Assembly: GCA_927911475.1 (NCBI GenBank)
Contig: CAKMPP010000023.1
Location: 1-34,088 of the forward strand
Reading direction: 5' to 3'
DNA: 34,088 bases
From: an uncultured Solobacterium sp.
Lineage (GTDB): Bacteria > Bacillota_I > Bacilli_A > Erysipelotrichales > Erysipelotrichaceae
Within the stretch, counting starts at the first letter, position 1. Every line of letters begins with the position of its first letter. Position numbers and translations under genes: made by a program. The notes under the pieces are model-generated. The model did not search any database. It worked only from the letters and a program-made list of their open reading frames with translations, and had not been told where the DNA came from. This document shows positions 1 to 6,747 of this stretch, piece after piece.

Positions 1-164
1 GTTGGACATTGCGTAAAGATTAAAAATAATATTCTCGATGGATTCCTCATGGAAATAACATAATTGTTTTAAGAATGTTAGATAGTTTCCAGGATAAAAG
101 ATATTTATTAAATTTTCCTGAAGTCATATACATGAGTTGATATTTTTGTTAAAGATGTTTTCAT
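1..164 (-). CDS. Partial unknown protein, N-terminus only, probable frameshift
   Basis: This is the start of a leftward gene whose remainder lies beyond the left edge. An ATG at 164-162 follows a good SD (GAGGT, about 6 bases upstream) and encodes MKTSLTKISTHVYDF. Near 118-123 the frame must shift by one base to continue as an open, protein-like stretch (ENLINIFYPGNYLTFLKQL, then CYFHEESIENIIFNLYAMSN) to the window edge. Without the shift the frame stops after 18 codons. I do not recognise the family and only about 55 residues are visible. The break resembles the other one-base losses in this window. It is divergent from the gene at 278, so the roughly 110 bases between them hold both promoters. 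Confidence 0.4.
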
Positions 165-243
165 AGGTTACCTCAAGACTATATACAAAACATCTAAGTA
201 AAAGCCCTGATATATTGATATCTACTTGTTTTTGCTGAAAGCG

Positions 244-252
244 TGATATAAT
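244..252 (+). promoter_or_regulatory. Extended -10 promoter for the FakA-like domain gene
   Basis: TGATATAAT is an extended -10 (TGn plus a perfect TATAAT). A weak TTGTTT at 226-231 could serve as -35. It sits about 25 bases ahead of the ATG at 278, leaving room for the SD GGAGG. Confidence 0.6.
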
Positions 253-277
253 AACAACGTCTAATGGAGGTACTTAA

Positions 278-535
278 ATGGAACAGTTAGAATTTAAATT
301 TGATACACAGTTATTAATTGATGGACATGATTTAGATGAAGATGTCATTAATGACTATATTACAGAGAATTTCCAAGGTGACTGCTTATTAGTTGTTGGC
401 GATGATACTTTAATTAAGATCCATTTCCATACAAATGAACCATGGAAGGTACTTGAATATGCACAATCTATCGGTGACATCTATGATGTTGTTGTAGAGA
501 ATATGCAACGTCAAGAAGAAGGTTTAAAGGGATAA
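278..535 (+). CDS. Stand-alone FakA-like C-terminal domain protein (85 aa)
   Basis: A complete small gene: promoter, SD (GGAGG), ATG and a terminator at its stop. The protein matches the later part of fatty-acid kinase subunit FakA (DAK2/YloV family). In that family a segment reading roughly FD...LL.G..LD is followed by VVGDDTLIKIHFHTN and ends VLEYAQSIGDIYDVVVENM, and all of these are present here. It lacks the N-terminal kinase (DhaL-like) domain and its ATP and Mg residues, so it cannot be a kinase itself. It could regulate or partner a full-length FakA/FakB system, or bind a lipid-like ligand. That role is inference. It is not an obvious fragment, because it has its own expression signals. 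Confidence 0.75.
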   Translation: MEQLEFKFDTQLLIDGHDLDEDVINDYITENFQGDCLLVVGDDTLIKIHFHTNEPWKVLEYAQSIGDIYDVVVENMQRQEEGLKG

Positions 536-560
536 AAAAACGAGGGTTTCCTCGTTTTTT
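535..560. terminator. Bidirectional terminator between FakA-like gene and nnr
   Basis: CGAGG (541-545) pairs with CCTCG (550-554) around a 4-base loop. An A-run on the left and a T-run on the right allow termination of both convergent genes. Confidence 0.85.
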
Positions 561-2022
561 AATACCCATTTTCATAGAAGAATTGATCGACTACTGCAGG
601 ATAATCTTCTAGATTCATATGCATCTTAGAGTGATGTTCAACAAGCATATCTGCAATATAGCCATGGAGCCATACACCCATACGTAGACTGGTAAAGATA
701 TCACAATGATATGCAAGTAGTGCAGTTAACATACCAGTCAATAAATCACCACTACCAGCTTGAGCCAAGGCTTCATTACCTGTTTGGTTAATATAACATT
801 GACCGTTTGGGGTAGCAATAATTGTATGTGCTGATTTTAATACAATATATACTTTTAATTCCTTTGCGCACTTTAAGGCATAGTGTAAAGGATTGCGCAT
901 GACTTCTTCTTTTTCTAAGTGGAATAAGTCTGCAAATTCTCCGATATGTGGTGTTAGGATAATCGGTGACTTTGCAAAACGTAATTTCCATGTATTATAT
1001 CGCAACATGCGTATGCCTTCAGCATCTAATATCAAAGGAGCATGACATTTTTGAATCATCAGATCAAGACATAATTCTTTCTCAAACATTTGTGTAACCC
1101 CACTACCAAAGGCAGCTGCATTCACATGTTCAATTGTTGAAGCGAGCTGTTGTTCAACATTATGTGCCGAGAATGGATGGAATACTGGTGTTGTGTGCTT
1201 TGTGGCAACAATAGGGTAGATACCATCAATACATCCAACTTCAATATATGGAAAACCCATGGCTTTTGCGCCAGTGATATTTAGGCTGATTGCTCCAGCC
1301 ATTCCATAAGAACCTCCAACAAGTAAGATCTTTCCACTACTGCCTTTATGTGCAGTTTCTTTTCGTTTCGCAAGATTTTGGAAGAAGAGTGTTTGATTCA
1401 TCTCTAAAAAACTACTTTGTTTTGGATGTGGTATATCGAGTGGAACAAGTTCTAACTTTTCAAATAGATGATGATACTTTTGTAGTACATGGAAAGGTTT
1501 ATAACAATCTATCGCAAACGTTACTGTAGAATGTAATGCGAATGAATCATGCATGGCTGAATCGCATTCAGCACCAGAATTTATATCGATACTATAGATT
1601 GGTTTATTCGCATCCTGTATTTTCTTGAATAGTACACGCATATCTTCTGATAATTTACCATGATATCCAAAACCAAAAATACCATCAATGATAACATCAC
1701 ATTCCTTCAAGCATGTATCTAAGTATGTTAAAGGTTGAATGATTGAAGATGGAACTTGTTTATATGCCTTCATTGCATCAGGATTATTTGGCAGACCATT
1801 TACCAATATCAACTTAATATGAAATTGTTTTAAATTGTTGATAAGCGCAAAACAATCGGCACCATTATTACCATTTCCAGCCAATACCAAAATATTAGAT
1901 TTAACATCTAAATAAGGTAGCAGATGGGTAGCTAATTTTTTTGCCGACAAGATTGATTAAATCAATGATGAAAGCCCAGATTTTTGTTCAATCTCAAGCA
2001 TTTCTTTACGACTTACGATCAT
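559..2022 (-). CDS. nnr: Bifunctional NAD(P)HX epimerase/dehydratase, interrupted by in-frame TAA
   Basis: Repairs hydrated NAD(P)H: the N-terminal YjeF domain epimerises the R and S forms, and the C-terminal ribokinase-like domain dehydrates S-NAD(P)HX using ADP or ATP. Visible N-domain motifs are GNGNNGADCF and SIDINSG. In the C-domain they are HKGSSGKILLVGGS, ILTPHIGEF (usually PHPGEF), VLKSAHTIIATPNG and the catalytic GSGDLLTGM. The natural start is the ATG at 2022-2020 (MIVSRKEMLEIEQKSGLSSLI), with SD AAAGGA ahead of it. Codon 22 is TAA (1959-1957), after which the same frame continues to the end. A TTG at 1950 could restart translation but has no SD and would lose the first helix. Either a substitution error or a true nonsense mutation. 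Full length would be 487 codons, normal for the family. Confidence 0.85.
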
Positions 2023-2091
2023 GTTTTGTATCCTTTACAATCATATATTAACACTTACAGAAATCTATTGTGAAAAATTATAATAAAATTA

Positions 2092-2100
2092 TGATATAAT
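2092..2100 (+). promoter_or_regulatory. Extended -10 promoter for the lysine-rich protein
   Basis: TGATATAAT is a perfect extended -10. It is followed about 20 bases later by the strong SD AAAAAGGAGG of the gene at 2136. Confidence 0.6.
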
Positions 2101-2135
2101 TCGCATAAGCAGTAGAAAAAGGAGGATTTGCTAAC

Positions 2136-2660
2136 ATGCCAACAAAGAAAACTGTTAAAGAAGTAGCAGAAGAAGTAGTTGAAAAGAAGGCTACAAAGAA
2201 GAAGGCTGCACCAGCAAAGAAGGCTGAAAAGAAGGAAGCTACTGAAAAGAAAGCTACAACTACAAAGAAAGTTAAGAAGGAAGCACCAGCCACTAAGACT
2301 GTTAAGAAAGAAACTACAAAGAAGAAGGTAGTTAAGAAGACAGCTAAGGCTAAGGTGGAAGATTTAGATTTAAAGACAGTTAAAGATTACGAAGATGCAA
2401 TCAACTGGAAGAAGGGCGAAGCGAAAGCTTTAGATTGGCTCTATATTGAGTTAAGTGCTGACGCATTATTAACTCAATTTGAAGCAGGTAAGGATAACTT
2501 AAAGACAGTTTGCCAAGCATTATACAACTGCATGCTTGAAGGTGACTATTATATCGTTGAACCTACAGAAGATAACTGTGTATTAGGTACAGTTGCTGTA
2601 CGTTTCTATTGCGATAACTTAAGTCCAGAACGTAAAAAAGTTTCTGAAGTAAATCAATAG
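2136..2660 (+). CDS. Lysine/alanine-rich histone-H1-like protein with a conserved C-terminal domain
   Basis: The 174-residue protein is in two parts. Residues 1-72 are almost only K, A, T, E, V and P, with repeated KKA/KKE/KKV clusters, as in histone H1-like tails of bacterial nucleoid proteins. Residues 73-174 form a compact, roughly neutral domain with Trp, Cys and Tyr (ALDWLYIELSADALLTQF, VCQALYNCMLEGDYYIV, AVRFYCDNLS). I do not recognise this domain. Strong promoter and SD and a tight terminator suggest a well-expressed single-gene unit. A role in binding DNA or RNA through the tail is plausible but inferred from composition only. Low-complexity AAG-rich codons are expected here and are not a sign of transfer. 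Confidence 0.8.
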   Translation: MPTKKTVKEVAEEVVEKKATKKKAAPAKKAEKKEATEKKATTTKKVKKEAPATKTVKKETTKKKVVKKTAKAKVEDLDLKTVKDYEDAINWKKGEAKALDWLYIELSADALLTQFEAGKDNLKTVCQALYNCMLEGDYYIVEPTEDNCVLGTVAVRFYCDNLSPERKKVSEVNQ

Positions 2661-2666
2661 TATATA

Positions 2667-2697
2667 AAGCCGAATCGTAAGATTCGACTTTTATTTT
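2667..2697. terminator. Terminator after the lysine-rich gene
   Basis: CGAATC (2671-2676) pairs with GATTCG (2681-2686) around GTAA, followed by CTTTTATTTT. On the opposite strand the same hairpin lies just beyond the possible end of the membrane-protein gene, so it may serve both. Confidence 0.75.
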
Positions 2698-2769
2698 GTA
2701 AGTATGTATGCATTCACCCAAAGGAATACAATCTCTGATAAACCAGTAATCTTCATCTGTAAGATACAA

Positions 2770-3171
2770 TCAAAAGAAACAGAAGATACATGCCACAAAA
2801 AATAACATTCGATACTGGAAAAACTGAGGCATATCTTTTATCAGGTATACATAGAGAACTAACGTAGCGTATGCAAAGATTAGATGCATGTTTTTGATAA
2901 TAGCAGATTCAATGTAAGGGAATAGTAACGCAAGAATCGCAATGAGAAAGAATAGAATTCGTATATATTTGTTAGTGTATTCTTTGCATTTCAAAAAAAG
3001 ATAAAACAGAGAAATTCCGGCTAGTAATAGGGGGAATATACGAATATTAGGTTTAGATAGTAAGACACTAATATTTGTTTCATAGCCCGCAAAAATTAGC
3101 CAAAGTAGAGTAAATACGATTGGAATAATTGGAAATATTAGACATTGAAAATACTTGTTACTCATATTCAT
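2770..3171 (-). CDS. Small multi-pass membrane protein, unknown family
   Basis: Encodes 133 residues, almost all hydrophobic, with about five membrane segments (near residues 6-28, 40-60, 70-90, 93-111 and 118-133). No motif or family is recognised. It ends abruptly inside the last hydrophobic segment at TGA (2772-2770). Shifting the frame near 2780-2795 would add about 30 residues (ITGLSEIVFLWVNAYILTK, then TAA at 2693-2691), which form one more clean membrane helix and stop right at the terminator hairpin. That would need an extra base in the given sequence, unlike most breaks here, so it is only a possibility. No SD is present: an extended -10 lies 6 bases from the ATG. Confidence 0.6.
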   Translation of the reverse strand: MNMSNKYFQCLIFPIIPIVFTLLWLIFAGYETNISVLLSKPNIRIFPLLLAGISLFYLFLKCKEYTNKYIRILFFLIAILALLFPYIESAIIKNMHLIFAYATLVLYVYLIKDMPQFFQYRMLFFVACIFCFF

Positions 3172-3177
3172 GTCGTT

Positions 3178-3186
3178 ATTATAACA
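3178..3186 (-). promoter_or_regulatory. Extended -10 directly abutting the membrane-protein ATG
   Basis: On the minus strand the sequence reads TGTTATAAT, then six bases, then ATG. Transcription would start at or next to the A of the start codon, giving a leaderless mRNA. Confidence 0.5.
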
Positions 3187-3215
3187 AACTTAGGTGAGAT
3201 AAACTTGTCTAATCA

Positions 3216-3224
3216 TGTTATAAT
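3216..3224 (+). promoter_or_regulatory. Extended -10 for the NusG_II/Gx pair
   Basis: TGTTATAAT is followed nine bases later by the ATG at 3234, with no SD between. The predicted start leaves a leader of 0-3 bases. Confidence 0.55.
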
Positions 3225-3233
3225 TTTGTCATT

Positions 3234-3701
3234 ATGAAGAAGAAAGAAATATATATCTTGATCAGTATTATCCTAATTGCAGTATTAGGTATTGTTGGTC
3301 TAAATATCGCTAAAAACAAAAAACAACCTACAAAGAAGGATGAACCAACTGCAGAAACAACTCCAACACCTAGTACAGAACCTAGTACTAATGCAGATTC
3401 TCTTGGTGTTCCAACAGAAAAGCCAGTTGGAATCTGGGTGGGTATTGTATATCGTGGAAAAGTTGTACAATGGTTCGATTCAGGTGTTGATGGAGAGTAT
3501 GTTGTTACAGGTAATGTAGGTGAAGTACACGTTGAAGTAAAAGATAAGAAATGGCATGTACGTGAGGTCGATTGTCCAAATCAACTATGTGTAAAAATGG
3601 GTTGGGCAGACGAAAATAGCATTATCCCAATCACTTGTCTGCCAAATGATGTCTTTATTGGTTCGGCAAATCTATTATCTGAATATCTGGGTGTGAAATG
3701 A
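3234..3701 (+). CDS. Membrane-anchored NusG domain II protein
   Basis: An N-terminal membrane anchor (residues 5-25) is followed by a Thr/Pro/Ser/Glu-rich linker (to about 58), then an extracellular NusG_II-type beta domain. This domain contains VYRGKVVQWFD, a CPNQLCVKMGW motif and a later lone Cys in IPITCLPND, three cysteines typical of this family. It overlaps the next gene by four bases (ATGA), so the two are translationally coupled. NusG_II plus Gx-transporter pairs are conserved in Firmicutes. I recall an equivalent pair (eetA/eetB) in the Listeria flavin-based extracellular electron transfer locus, but none of the other genes of that locus are adjacent here. The exact function is unknown. 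Confidence 0.8.
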   Translation: MKKKEIYILISIILIAVLGIVGLNIAKNKKQPTKKDEPTAETTPTPSTEPSTNADSLGVPTEKPVGIWVGIVYRGKVVQWFDSGVDGEYVVTGNVGEVHVEVKDKKWHVREVDCPNQLCVKMGWADENSIIPITCLPNDVFIGSANLLSEYLGVK

Positions 3702-4207
3702 GTATATCTAACACAAAACGTTTTACGGTATTAGCACTCTTAGCTGCTATCGCTATTACGTTAAATATTTTAGAAACTACAATGATACCACCGATCATGG
3801 GTGTCTTCCGTATTGGTCTAGCAAATATCATGGCATTAGTTGCCTTGCGTATGCTAGGGGTGAAGGAGATGTTGATTGTCAATGCGATGCGTGTATTGAT
3901 TGGTAATCTTTTAACTGGAACAATATTCGGAAGTGTATTCTGGATTAGTTTAGCTGGTGTAGTATTATCCAGTTTGATTTTGATTCTCATGGATCTATTA
4001 AAGTCATCCTTGATGTTTACTTCAGTGATGAGTTCGATTGGACACTCTTTAGGACAGGTATTGGTTGTTACATTCTTCTATATGCAACCAGCATTTATCG
4101 TTGTGTTACCGTATTTCTTACTATTATCTATTCCAACAGGTTTATTAACTGGATTTGTAGCAACAATTGCAATCCAGCGTGTAAAGCCATTACGTAAGCA
4201 AGATTAA
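3698..4207 (+). CDS. Gx transporter family membrane protein (HepS-I-like)
   Basis: A 169-residue integral membrane protein with about five helices. It belongs to the family annotated either as Gx transporter or as heptaprenyl diphosphate synthase component I. Characteristic features are LNILETTMIPPIMGVFRIGLANI near residues 22-44 and NAMRVLIGNLLTGTIFG near 62-78. The family resembles substrate-binding S components of ECF-type transporters, so a membrane role with a flavin, quinone precursor or prenyl substrate is plausible, but the substrate cannot be read from sequence. The start overlaps the preceding stop, so the two are made together. The last codons form the left arm of the terminator. 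Confidence 0.8.
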   Translation: MSISNTKRFTVLALLAAIAITLNILETTMIPPIMGVFRIGLANIMALVALRMLGVKEMLIVNAMRVLIGNLLTGTIFGSVFWISLAGVVLSSLILILMDLLKSSLMFTSVMSSIGHSLGQVLVVTFFYMQPAFIVVLPYFLLLSIPTGLLTGFVATIAIQRVKPLRKQD

Positions 4208-4221
4208 TTTCTTGCTTTTTA
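4196..4221 (+). terminator. Terminator overlapping the 3' end of the Gx gene
   Basis: AAGCAAGA (4196-4203, inside the coding end) pairs with TCTTGCTT (4210-4217), followed by a T-run. Confidence 0.85.
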
Positions 4222-4232
4222 TTATAGAAAAG

Positions 4233-4258
4233 AAAAAAAATCATGCGTGTATGCATGA
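4233..4258 (-). terminator. Terminator of the tRNA-Glu/tRNA-Trp transcript
   Basis: On the minus strand TCATGC pairs with GCATGA around six bases, followed by eight T. It lies just downstream of tRNA-Trp. Confidence 0.85.
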
Positions 4259-4278
4259 CTTATATCAACTGTAAGCAG

Positions 4279-4349
4279 CAGGGGCAGAGAGAATCGAACT
4301 CCCATCAGCGGTTTTGGAGACCGATGTACTACCATTGTACGATGCCCCT
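4279..4349 (-). tRNA. tRNA-Trp (anticodon CCA)
   Basis: Acceptor AGGGGCA pairs with TGCCCCT and the discriminator is G. The anticodon loop CTCCAAA gives CCA. The T-arm GGGAG-TTCGATT-CTCTC is intact. The 3' CCA is not encoded. The first anticodon-stem pair is a T/C mismatch. Second gene of a two-tRNA transcript. Confidence 0.93.
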
Positions 4350-4360
4350 AAAATAAAAAG

Positions 4361-4434
4361 TGACGCGTACGGGATTCGAACCCGTGAATGCCGCCGTGAA
4401 AGGGCGGTGTGTTAAGCCACTTCACCAACGCGCC
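4361..4434 (-). tRNA. tRNA-Glu (anticodon TTC)
   Basis: Acceptor GGCGCGT pairs with ACGCGTC (one G-T wobble) and the discriminator is A. The anticodon arm CCGCC-CTTTCAC-GGCGG gives TTC, and the T-arm is ACGGG-TTCGAAT-CCCGT. No encoded CCA. Eleven bases separate it from tRNA-Trp, so the two are co-transcribed. Confidence 0.95.
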
Positions 4435-4446
4435 AAGTGCTTGTAT

Positions 4447-4475
4447 AATATAGCATGTCTATAATTTCTTTGCAA
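4447..4475 (-). promoter_or_regulatory. Promoter of the tRNA-Glu/tRNA-Trp unit
   Basis: On the minus strand TTGCAA, a 17-base spacer and TATATT stand about 12 bases upstream of tRNA-Glu. Confidence 0.6.
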
Positions 4476-4574
4476 TCATTTTATTCAAAAAAAATAAATT
4501 TTTTTACTTGCGTTAAAATAAGAGCTTGTTTTAGGGTATCTTTAGCGTAATTTTATTTATTTCATATAGTGGTC

Positions 4575-4583
4575 TGATATAAT
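4575..4583 (+). promoter_or_regulatory. Extended -10 promoter for uridine phosphorylase
   Basis: TGATATAAT is a perfect extended -10, giving a leader of about 50 bases to the ATG at 4641. No clear -35 and no recognised riboswitch fold in the leader. Confidence 0.6.
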
Positions 4584-4640
4584 TACATCAAAAGAATCAC
4601 TAAAAGTTATTGTAATAATATGTAGAAAGAGAGGTTTTTT

Positions 4641-5423
4641 ATGATTGATTATAGTGAAGGAAGCGGAAAACAGTATCATACTGGTGTTGGTAAGGGTGAT
4701 GTAGGTAGATATGTCTTCTTGCCAGGTGACCCTAAGCGCTGTGCTAAAATCGCAAAGTATTTCGATGATGCGGAACTCGTAGCGGACTCACGTGAATATG
4801 TAACGTATACGGGATGGTTAAATGGTGTAAAGGTATCTGTTACTTCAACGGGTATCGGTGGACCTAGTGCATCTATTGCAATGGAAGAGTTAACTGCAGT
4901 TGGTGCAGATACATTTATCCGTGTAGGTACATGTGGTGGTATGGATTTGAGTGTAAAGAGTGGTGATTTAGTTATCGCAACTGGTGCTATCCGTATGGAA
5001 GGAACTTCTAAGGAATACTCTCCAATTGAATATCCGGCTGTTCCAGATCTAGATATTGTTAATGCACTAGTAGAAGGTGCTCGTCGCGTTGAACATCCAT
5101 ATCATACAGGTGTTGTAGAGTGTAAAGATGCTTTCTATGGGCAACATCGTCCAGAAACACTTCCAAATGGACCAGATTTAATTCGTAAGTGGGATGCTTG
5201 GCTCAAGATGGGTGCGAAGGCTTCTGAAATGGAGTCTGCTGCTCTATTTATCGTAGCTAGTTATTTACACGTTCGTTGTGGAACTGTACTACTTACAGTC
5301 GCAAACCAAGAACGTCAAAGAGCAGGTTTACCAAACCCACAAGTTCACGATACAGACCTAGCAATCAAGGCTGCGATTGAAGCAGTGAAGTACTTGATTG
5401 AACAAGATGGCAGTGCAGACTAA
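4641..5423 (+). CDS. udp: Uridine phosphorylase
   Basis: Cleaves uridine (and often deoxyuridine) with phosphate to uracil and ribose-1-phosphate in the cytoplasm, for pyrimidine salvage. The 260-residue length fits the hexameric nucleoside phosphorylase-I family. Motifs in order are FLPGDPKRCAKIA (phosphate site), STGIGGPSASIAMEEL, FIRVGTCGGM (phosphate/ribose site), CKDAFYGQ and ASEMESAALF (ribose-binding EMES). SD AGAGAGG precedes the ATG. It stands alone in its own unit between the tRNA promoter and mutY. A related nucleoside specificity cannot be fully excluded, but the match to E. coli Udp across the whole chain is good. Confidence 0.9.
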   Translation: MIDYSEGSGKQYHTGVGKGDVGRYVFLPGDPKRCAKIAKYFDDAELVADSREYVTYTGWLNGVKVSVTSTGIGGPSASIAMEELTAVGADTFIRVGTCGGMDLSVKSGDLVIATGAIRMEGTSKEYSPIEYPAVPDLDIVNALVEGARRVEHPYHTGVVECKDAFYGQHRPETLPNGPDLIRKWDAWLKMGAKASEMESAALFIVASYLHVRCGTVLLTVANQERQRAGLPNPQVHDTDLAIKAAIEAVKYLIEQDGSAD

Positions 5424-5426
5424 AAA

Positions 5427-5449
5427 ACCCATTCACTAGGAATGAGTTA
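5427..5449 (-). terminator. Terminator of mutY
   Basis: On the minus strand CATTC-CTAGT-GAATG is followed by GGTTTTTT. The mutY stop codon is at the base of the hairpin. The plus strand lacks a U-run, so the end of udp has no strong terminator of its own. Confidence 0.7.
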
Positions 5450-6508
5450 GTCTCTAAGAGAATACCAATCAGTATATTTTCTAAATGCAGAAGGGATTGC
5501 AAGTGATTGCAGTTCCTTTTTATTTACAAGATAGTAATTTTCATCTAATATGTGCTGAATTTCAGCTACTTTGATTTCATATGCACGCATGTTCCACTCT
5601 AGATGTGTAAAAATATGTTTTGCATCAGGTAGGGTAGTAATCTTGATAGGAGTAAAACCTAACGATTCAACATGACGAATCATCTCGGATTTTGTTAGAT
5701 GTGCATCAATCCCAGGGAATTCGTACAATCCTGCTAGTAGTCCTTTGTGAGGCCGCTTATGAATCAAGAATGATTGATCATCGCGAATGACAAAGAGTGT
5801 ACGTTTTACTATCTTTCTCTCTTTTAGAGAGGAGCGATATGGAATGCTATCTGTCATTTCATTTTGATAGGCAAAGCAGTTTTTATTGAGTGGACATTTC
5901 TTGCACTGGGGAGCACCATTTGGTACACAAACTGTTTCACCCAGTTCCATGATACCTTGATTAAATGAGGAGTAACTAGAGTCAGGATTTTTAGAACGGT
6001 AGAAATCATTGAGTTTATCTTCAATGATTTCTTTTACCTTTGGCAAACGAATATCTTCAGTTATTCCATAATATCTTGTGAGTACACGTAGTACATTTCC
6101 ATCAATTGCAGGTGTTGGAAGATTATATGCAATCGAAGCAATCGCACCCGCTGTATAAGGACCAATTCCTGGAAGTTTCTTCAGTAGTTCAAAGTTATCT
6201 GGTAACTTACCATCATAATGTTCCATCAAATATATAGCACATTTTTTTAAGTTTCTTGCACGACTATAATATCCAAGACCTTCCCAAAGCCTCATTAAAC
6301 GATCATCGTCACAGTTGGCTAGACTAGATATATCAGGGAGTTCCTTTTTAAATGCAATATACTTTGGTTTGACAGCTTCGATACGTGTTTGTTGTAGCAT
6401 AATCTCACTTAACCAAACATCATAAGGATTACCTGTATCACGCCATGGCATACTACGCTTGTTTTGGTTATACCATTGTATTAACTTTTTGATATCTGTA
6501 TTTTTCAT
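5447..6508 (-). CDS. mutY: A/G-specific adenine DNA glycosylase MutY
   Basis: Removes adenine mispaired with 8-oxoguanine, protecting the genome from oxidative G-to-T change. Domains in order: catalytic Glu in SEIMLQQTRIEAV (near residue 35), helix-hairpin-helix LPGIGPYTAGAIASIA (about 110-125), catalytic Asp in PAIDGNVLRVL, and the [4Fe-4S] cysteines CVPNGAPQCKKCPLNKNC (near 193-210). A C-terminal NUDIX-like domain recognises 8-oxoG, with the FTHLEW loop. At 353 residues it is full length. No SD precedes the ATG. Instead, an extended -10 lies seven bases away, suggesting a leaderless message. Confidence 0.95.
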   Translation of the reverse strand: MKNTDIKKLIQWYNQNKRSMPWRDTGNPYDVWLSEIMLQQTRIEAVKPKYIAFKKELPDISSLANCDDDRLMRLWEGLGYYSRARNLKKCAIYLMEHYDGKLPDNFELLKKLPGIGPYTAGAIASIAYNLPTPAIDGNVLRVLTRYYGITEDIRLPKVKEIIEDKLNDFYRSKNPDSSYSSFNQGIMELGETVCVPNGAPQCKKCPLNKNCFAYQNEMTDSIPYRSSLKERKIVKRTLFVIRDDQSFLIHKRPHKGLLAGLYEFPGIDAHLTKSEMIRHVESLGFTPIKITTLPDAKHIFTHLEWNMRAYEIKVAEIQHILDENYYLVNKKELQSLAIPSAFRKYTDWYSLRD

Positions 6509-6515
6509 CTGATAT

Positions 6516-6524
6516 ATTTTAGCA
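6516..6524 (-). promoter_or_regulatory. Extended -10 next to the mutY start codon
   Basis: The minus strand reads TGCTAAAAT, seven bases, then the mutY ATG. There is no room for an SD, consistent with leaderless initiation. Confidence 0.45.
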
Positions 6525-6570
6525 GATGTTGTATGGGTTAGTCATTTTAGATACAATATAATTGACATAT

Positions 6571-6641
6571 GCGAGCATAATTTAATGGTAGAATGCAACC
6601 TTCCCAAGGTTGATGTGCGGGTTCGATTCCCGTTGCTCGCT
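6571..6641 (+). tRNA. tRNA-Gly (anticodon CCC)
   Basis: Acceptor GCGAGCA pairs with TGCTCGC and the discriminator is T. The anticodon arm CAACC-TTCCCAA-GGTTG gives CCC, and the T-arm is GCGGG-TTCGATT-CCCGT. No encoded CCA. A TATAAT at 6557-6562 lies about 8 bases upstream as its -10. Isolated single tRNA. Confidence 0.95.
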
Positions 6642-6747
6642 CTTAAAATGAAAATGTTGGAGAAGCGTATTGCTTTAACATATATTATAGATAACTTGCA
6701 GCATTTTCCTTTATCTTTGGGAAACTTTATAAAAGGACATATATTTT

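Noticed and set aside
2563..2769. Leftward 68-residue reading frame
   Set aside because: It overlaps the end of the lysine-rich gene and the terminator and has no start signal; only its first part may belong to the membrane protein.
2770..2772. TGA read as tryptophan or selenocysteine in the membrane protein
   Set aside because: TGA ends other genes here (for example at 3701 and 11080) and TGG is used for Trp throughout; no selenocysteine element is visible.
4441..4640. Riboswitch before udp
   Set aside because: The region is accounted for by the tRNA promoter on one strand and an extended -10 plus a short leader on the other; no conserved core was seen.
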